Shown here in pieces: positions 56,640-64,000 of a stretch of DNA of 64,000 nucleotides. How positions within the stretch are numbered: position 1 is the first letter of the stretch; every line of letters starts with the position of its first letter. Position numbers and translations under genes: made by a program. The notes under the pieces are model-generated. The model was given only the letters and a program-made list of their open reading frames with translations, searched no databases and was not told the origin of the DNA. Source of the DNA: Eriocheir sinensis (Eukaryota; Arthropoda; Malacostraca; Decapoda; Varunidae); contig NC_066517.1 in NCBI RefSeq assembly GCF_024679095.1, positions 1,689,607-1,753,606 on the forward strand, written 5' to 3'.

Positions 56640-57240
56640 CATCCTTCCTCCCCGTTTCGTCATTTTTTATATACATTTTCCTTAAACCTTTTCTCCTTTT
56701 TCCTTTCTTTTTTTCTTCTTTATATAATTATTTCTACATGATATTTTTTCTTTCCCTTTTGTTTCAACTTTCCTCTTCAGTATCGCCTTTTTTTATAGAT
56801 TTTTTTCTTTTTCTTTTTTCATTTCTACTTTTCTCTACACGATTTTGTTTTTCTCTTCCCCTTCAGTAGCTTTCTTTTTATATATAATATTTCTGTTTCT
56901 CCTGTTATCCCTTTTTTATTTTATTTTTTTCCCTCTTTATATCCTTATTTCTACGCATCTTTTTATATATTCCCTTTTGTTATTCTTTATATGCGTGTTA
57001 TCCAGATCCAGACTCCCCTCCAGCCTCGCCCTTATTTTAAACTTTCTCTTTTCCTTTTCCTTTCCTTTTTTTCTTTTTTATACACCTATTTCAACACGAC
57101 TTTTTTCTCTGTCCCTTTTGTTTCACCTTTTCTGTTCAGACATGTTCTTTTCATACATACTTTCCTTTCAACAGCTCATTATTTTTCCAGCCCTTCATTT
57201 TCAGCAGTTCAGCTTACACGCGCTTCTTAGCCCTCACAAA
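56640..57240. other. T-rich low-complexity region
   Basis: TTTTTCTTTTTC-type sequence. Recurring CTTTTTTATA/TTTCTACACGA phrases suggest an old tandem array of about 90-120 bp. Phe/Ser-rich frames are compositional. Confidence 0.5.
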
Positions 57241-58680
57241 GGCTTCTAATATCTTGCCTTAGCCGGGAGAGTACTGAACGAGGCATATTATTAATTACTT
57301 TTATGCCTGAATAGATGTTAATTATATTCTCGGGATGAGGGAACAGAATGGTGTCGTCGACGGTGATGGTGGTGGTGGTGGTTGTGGTGGTGGTGGTGCT
57401 GGATGTAGTGTGCTTTTGGCAGTGTCGTGTTTACTAGGTTGCGTGTTGATGATGGTGGAGGGGAAACTGGAGGTGGATGGGAGGGAGTGGAAGGGAAAGT
57501 GGTGGTGGTGGAGGAGGAGTTTGGTGGAGAAAGTGATGGCTCAATTCGCGCGGTGGAGTGAAGGAGAAGTGTTTTGTGGGGTTAAGAAACGAATGGCCTT
57601 GTCGGGTGATGGAGTGAGAGAGGGGAGTGAGACGCGGAGGAAGAGGAGGAGGAGGAGGGGGAGAAAGAGGAGGAAGCGAAGACGATGAAGAGGAGAAGGA
57701 GGAGACTGTAAAAAGCCTTGTGTGGTATGTGTGGAAGAAAAAATAGTTGGGCTTTGGTGCGTGGTAGAGTTGTTGTTGTTGATGAAGGCGGTGGAGGTGG
57801 TGCTCCTTGTGGCGAAGGTAATGGGTAAGTTATGTGGTGGGGAAATTAATGGTCGGGATACGAGGTTGAGAAAGGAATAATTTACTTGACTGATGGAGGA
57901 AAGACTGATTTTTCTTCGTGCTGGAGGAGAAAATAAGGATTACATTGTGTGACTGAGGGAGAACTAATGCATTTATTTTGGGAGAGACGAATGGTGGCCT
58001 TTCTCTGCCCAAGGAAATGATAGTGGTGAAGAAACGTAATGTGTGTAATTGGCAGCAGGAGAAGATTTATAAGCAACTGCGGATAGAAGGAGGAACAGGG
58101 TGAGAGGGGGTAAAGATAGGGGGAATAATGATTGTAAATAGATTATTGTACAGGGTAGAGAGGGAAGATGGGGTAATGAGGAAGCGTAGACTGTGTAGAA
58201 GGGAGGTGAAGGGATAAATCGGGTTAGGAGAGGAAAGGGGTGAGGGGGATAGGCATGAGAATGGACAAGAAGAAGAAGTGAGAAGAAATGTGCAAGAAAA
58301 AGATAGGAGAAGAAGAGAAAGAAGGAAAGATAAATGGAAGAGAAAACGGGGTTGAATAGATACGTGGAGATAAGACGACAAGAAATAGAAGTAGTAGTTT
58401 CAAAGTAGGAATAGACAGAAAGGATTGGAAAAGATGTGAGAGAGAGAAGAGGGAAGGGACATCAGGAAGAAAAATAGCAATACAACAGGAAGACGACAGC
58501 AGCGAGTTCGAGGCTGGATAACCATTCTCCCCAAACTACAATTATTCGATCACGCCTCTCGATTTAAAGGGAAGTCTCACAGCGATCAGTCTTGTTAATT
58601 GCGTCGTGAGTGAGTTGTCAGGTGAGGCGAGGAGAGACGGCCAGTTGTGAGGACTTTCCCTTTTGTTTGCCCTCCTATCA
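57241..58680. other. Anonymous sequence, partly GGT/GGA-rich
   Basis: (GTG)n-like at about 57364-57398 and purine-rich at about 57620-57710, otherwise unremarkable. The frame at 57335-57688 (Gly then Arg-rich) follows the triplet composition and has no domain I recognise. Confidence 0.4.
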
Positions 58681-58689
58681 AGACCCCAT

Positions 58690-59060
58690 CTACATCACCC
58701 AAGTTTCTTTTTTTCTGCCATTCTCTTCTCTCTCGTTTTCTCTCTTCCTTTCCTGTTTCCTTTCTGACTTTCTTCTTCATGAATTAACGTCCCCATCTTC
58801 ATCACCCAATTTTCCTTTCTTTCTCTCTCTCTCTTCCACTTCCTTTCCAAGTTTCTTTTCTCCCTCTCTTCCTCCTCCCTCTCTCTCCTTGTCTTCTCTT
58901 CCTTTCCTGTACCCTTTTTGGCTTTCTTCCTCTCGAATTATCCCCTCCATCTTCATCTCCCAAGTTTCTTTTTTGTCTATCTCTCTTTCTTCCCCCCCTC
59001 TCTCTCTCTCTTCAACTTCATTTCCAAGTGCCTTTTCTCCCCCTCTGTCTCCTCCCTTTT
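58690..59060. repeat. CT-rich degenerate tandem array, left part
   Basis: Units of roughly 110-150 bases containing CTTCCTTTCCTGTTTCCTTT, CTGACTTTCTTC, CATGAATTA, CCATCTTCATCACCCAA and a (CT)n stretch. The same phrases resume at 61970-62255 beyond LINE-C, so the LINE sits inside this array. Confidence 0.75.
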
Positions 59061-61969
59061 TTTTTTTTTTTTTTTTATTTACACAGACACTTGGTTACAT
59101 CAGGGCCTAGTACCTATAACATTACATTATATGGCGGCACTAGTTTGTAGGCTAAAGGGAACATAGTTGGTATCCCCTATCTTAAAGCCTAACCTGTTCA
59201 CAAATTGTTCAGCCACTGGTTCACAAACAGTTTATATTGTTGCCGGTGTGTGAACTGCTGAGGCAGCTGACCGGACGCAAGGAGACGGTTCCATATATGC
59301 ACGTAAGTGTTTATAAACTGCCTCTGGTAGTGAGTCGTCCGGCATCGCTGCACCACCAGAGCCGTGGGTGCCGCCTCCGCTGACCGGGTGTTGGCTGTCA
59401 CCTCCCGCTCCGGCTGGCGCAGCGTCCTCAGGTGCTCCACTCCCTCCTGCTGTATTTTGTACAGAGTGGTGAGGCCGGCCACGTCTCGCCGGTGTTGGAG
59501 GGTCTGCAGGGTCGGTAGGTGCTCCGGTTGTCGAGCAGTGATGATCCTCCACGCCCTCTCCTGGATCTTGTCGAGGAGCGCGAGATGGGTACTGGCAGCT
59601 CCCCCCCACGTTAGGCACGAATACTCAAGGGAGGATCGGATTTGTGCCTTGTATAAGACCTCGCGCCCTCGACTGTCCATCAGCCAGGAGATTCTGCGTA
59701 GGGACGTCAGCTTCCGTGAGGCTGCCCTTGCCAGCTGCTGGATGTGCGTGCGGAAGGTCAGCCTGGAGTCATATGTGAGGCCCAGCACCTCCACTTCCTC
59801 ACGTGGCGTCAGCTTGAGTCCCTCAAATTCAAGCTGGAGATCCACAGGTGTCCTGGCCACTACCACTACCAGCAGCTGAGTTTTTGCTGGGGCAAACTTA
59901 ACTTGCCACTTACTCCCCCAATCTGCAATTCGCCGGAGTGTGGCTCTTAGTTGGCGTGCTGCCTGGGCCTCTCCTCCTGGCTCTATTTTGTGAGTCAAAG
60001 TGATGTCATCGGCGAACGCTTTGGCACTAGGAACAAGATGGAGGAGGTCATTTATGTATATGTTCCATAGAAGTGGCCCGATGACGCTGCCTTGTGGCAC
60101 GCCGGCGTGGATCCGTTGTGGGGAGGACTTGTGCCCATTCAGGACCACTTGAAGGTGGCGTTCCTCTAAGTAGTTTTCCATCAGGCACAGAAGCTTTCCC
60201 TCCAATCCGGCTGCTCTCATTTTTTCTAATAGGGCGGTGTGCCACACTCGGTCAAATGCGCCCTCAATGTCTAGTGCCAGAGCAGCAGTGGCTCTTCCTT
60301 GGTCCAGCTGTGAACTCCATTCGTTGGATAGTAGTAGGTGGAGATCGGCTGCTGACCGGTTTTTCCTGAAGCCGAACTGCCTGGCACTCAACAGATAGTG
60401 CCTATCCAGGTGTCTAGTGATCCGCTCAGCCACTATTCCCTCCAACACTTTTGCCACTGCTGATAGGAGGGACACCGGCCTGTAGTTCCTCACGTCCGTT
60501 CGGTCGTTCTTCTTGTGCACAGGAACAACATGGCTAGTCTTCCACTTCTGCGGCCAGGTGGAGGTATGAAGGCATTGGTTGAACATCTTGGAGAGTGGAA
60601 GAGCGAGTTCCTTGGCACACTGACGCAGGAGGCGGGGGCTGATATTGTCCGGGCCAACAGCCTTATCTGCGTCTAAGGCCTTCAGTGCCAGATACACCTC
60701 CACCTCCGTTGTTGAGAGGCTTGTCAACTTTTCTTTTGTAACTGAAGGAGAGTCGGTGGCTCTTTTTTCTGGGTGAGGACGGTCATTTTGGCAGCAAAAG
60801 TCTTGGCAAACAACTCTACTTTTTCTTTATTGTTCAGTGCCATGGTGCCATCCTCTTCTCAAGGTCGGAACTGTGCCTTCTTGCACACCTTGATGATGTT
60901 CCTTAACCAGGTGCCACCACTGCTTGCTCCCTACCTGGCCTCCTTTTAGTTTGTTTTTGTGGCAGTCACCCATTGGTCCTTAGCCCAGGCCTGTGCGTCT
61001 TGCATTAGGGCTGCTGCCCCTGTGCCTCCTCTTGTTGAAGGCAGTTGGGTTACGCTTATACGCTAGCCAAGCGCGGTGTTTGGCGTCTGATGCTGCACGA
61101 CACCTCGGCCCGAACCACGGCTGGTCGGACGGCTTGGATCTGTGCTCGCGGTGTGGCACCACCGGTGTTGCTCCTTGAGGACAGCTTCAGTGAACTGGTG
61201 CACCTGCTGCTCCACGCTGCCACTCAGAACCGCGTCCCAGTCCAGCTGTTGCAGGGCTGTGCAGCCTCCCCAGTCAGTTGCCCCCAGCGCCACAGAGTCC
61301 TTGTGGTGCTCTCCTCCAGTGACGCTTGAATGCCACCTTGGCGAGAACGGCCACATGATCTGAGGTACCCACATAGCCCAGCGGGTGGCATTGCACAGTG
61401 TTTGGAGGGAGGTCAGTGACGACAGGATCCAGCGAGGATCCGGAGCTGTGTGTGGGGAAGTTAACATAGTTGTCCAAATCGTACACTGCTAGTAAGTTGT
61501 CGAACTCCCTTTGTGCTGTGCGCTGATTTAGGTCCCCTACTATAATAATGTTGTCACACTTATTTACAGTCATAATATTATCAATGTTATTTAATAAAAA
61601 GTTGAACACAGCAGGACCTTGTGCCGGAGGTCTGTAGCACCCACAACACAAAATGCCCGCGCCATTATTGTTTATTATTTTGAACAAGATTATTTCTAAG
61701 TTTTCAGGAATGTCATACTCTATAAGTTGTACACTCAGTGACTCCTTGTGGCACAACGCAACACCGCCTCCTTGTGATGATCGATCTTTTCTGTACCACT
61801 TAGAGTAACCTTTAATTCTAGCATAGTTTTCAGGCACTGTGTCATTTAGAAAAGTTTCACTCAGAAATACTACATCGGCATTATTTTTTATCACATACTG
61901 ATGTGTGAGCTCACCAATGTTAGTATGGAATCCCTTTAAATTGGCAGATACTATTCTTATTTCACTCTC
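59061..61969 (-). mobile_element. LINE-C: Jockey/BS-like retrotransposon with EN and RT
   Basis: Minus strand. Endonuclease from about 61964: IVSANLKGFHTNIGELTHQY, VVFLSETFLND (catalytic E), GGGVALCHKES, NIIIVGDLNQRT (GDxN) and GYVGTSDHVAVL (SDH), to about 61330. A frameshifted linker follows (DWDAVLSGSVEQQVHQFTEA, HRAWLAYKRNPTAFNKRRH). RT is open for 509 codons (60727-59198): ADKAVGPDNISPRLLRQC, VPVHKKNDRTDVRNYRPVSL, FGFRKNRSAADLHLLLS, LALDIEGAFDRVWH, AGVPQGSVIGPLLWNIYIND and KAFADDITLTH with the intact catalytic pair (about 60020), then the C-terminus to VNQWLNNL. The 3' UTR ends in a poly(A) tail (T run at 59061-59077). One of the best-preserved LINEs here. Confidence 0.94.
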
Positions 61970-62260
<291 letters not shown>

Positions 62261-62381
62261 CCCCTCATCATCATAGCTAACGAGGAATAACTTGACTCTC
62301 GCGCCGGAACTTAAGGCGTCTCGGGAGCGGCATGTTGCCTCCTGAAGCCTTTTATCACACCTAGATTTATCAGGTGATCAC

Positions 62382-62388
<7 letters not shown>

Positions 62389-62472
<84 letters not shown>
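62389..62472. repeat. (GA)n microsatellite
   Basis: Pure GA run, followed by (GAAA)n-like purine sequence to about 62610. Confidence 0.97.
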
Positions 62473-62475
<3 letters not shown>

Positions 62476-62610
62476 AAAAAATAATATAAGGACAGACAGA
62501 AGGAAGAAAAAAAGAAAGAAAGAATGAGAGAAAAAAGAAAGAAAGAAAGAGAGGTATAAGAAAAGAAGACTAAAAGGAACGAAAGAAAGAAAGAAAGAAA
62601 GGAAAACGAG

Positions 62611-62909
62611 CACAAGGAAACAAACAAACAAACAGAGAATATTTATGTTTGCATGGTGAAGTATATACATAATTAGTTAACCTTCTGCATCTTAGATAAT
62701 ACACAAAAAAAACCAATAATAATAAGAGTTAAGAGAAAATGACAAAGCTAAATGAAGGACAAACTAATCCCATGTTTTTCTTTTTATCGTTTTCGTTCCG
62801 CACAAAATCGTAACGGTCGTGGAAGATTAATAAACGACGTGAATCATTACTTAACACAAAACCCTTAAAGGAACAGGACGCTAATTACTTTTCAGACCTT
62901 TGTTCACTA
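62611..62909. other. AT-rich anonymous sequence
   Basis: No repeat or gene recognised. Confidence 0.4.

Positions 62910-64000
<1,091 letters not shown>

Noticed and set aside
57335..57688. Gly-rich then Arg-rich 117-codon frame as a small host gene
   Set aside because: It follows GGT and GGA triplet composition; no homology recognised and no promoter evidence.

Overview
This window is eukaryotic and almost certainly from an arthropod, most likely a decapod crustacean and possibly a crab. The reasons are: tracts of degenerate TTAGG-type repeat (the arthropod telomere pentamer); very dense long (GA)n, (CA)n, (TAG)n and (AAT)n microsatellites; tRNA-derived SINEs; and CR1-like and Jockey-like LINE families that resemble decapod repeats as I remember them (no search was run). 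I recognise no host protein-coding gene, no rRNA and no CRISPR. Nearly every coding segment belongs to a mobile element, and nearly all are broken by frameshifts, stops or 5' truncation.

Layout. 1-9.4 kb: SINE copies, TTAGG-like DNA, the C-terminal end of a retroelement polyprotein embedded in (TAG)n, purine-rich minisatellites and LINE fragments. 9.4-12.7 kb: a near full-length Jockey-like LINE ('LINE-Jk' copy 1). 12838-16432: a TIR- and TSD-bounded DNA transposon with a Merlin/ISXO2-type transposase and a second IS630/Tc1-like DDE transposase, the latter split by a CR1 LINE. 16893-17829: a non-autonomous hAT element. 19.9-21.5 kb: LINE-B. 21895-22625: a solo LTR with perfect 5-bp TSDs. 24.6-27.0 kb: CR1 fragments. 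28.6-30.0 kb: a tRNA-derived SINE interrupted by a second hAT element that itself contains a foldback. 30.4-35.2 kb: a CR1 copy, then a hAT transposase gene interrupted by LINE-Jk copy 2. 35.3-39.0 kb: a Ty3/gypsy fragment ending in an inverted RT duplication. 39.1-42.7 kb: a 30-bp minisatellite of about 119 units. 43.5-48.1 kb: two LINE-Jk copies converging tail to tail. 48.1-50.1 kb: a CA-rich minisatellite. 50.6-53.0 kb: a long CR1 copy flush with (GA)n at both ends. 53-59 kb: microsatellites and anonymous DNA. 59.1-62.0 kb: LINE-C with endonuclease and RT. The remainder is CT/GA repeats.

How the parts relate. The window is a layered record of insertions (LINE in hAT gene, CR1 in DDE transposon, hAT in SINE). 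Several retroelements sit flush inside simple repeats of one motif. The two most notable objects are the TIR-bounded element holding two unrelated transposase genes, and the recurring junctions between LINE ends and GA/CT or TAG microsatellites.
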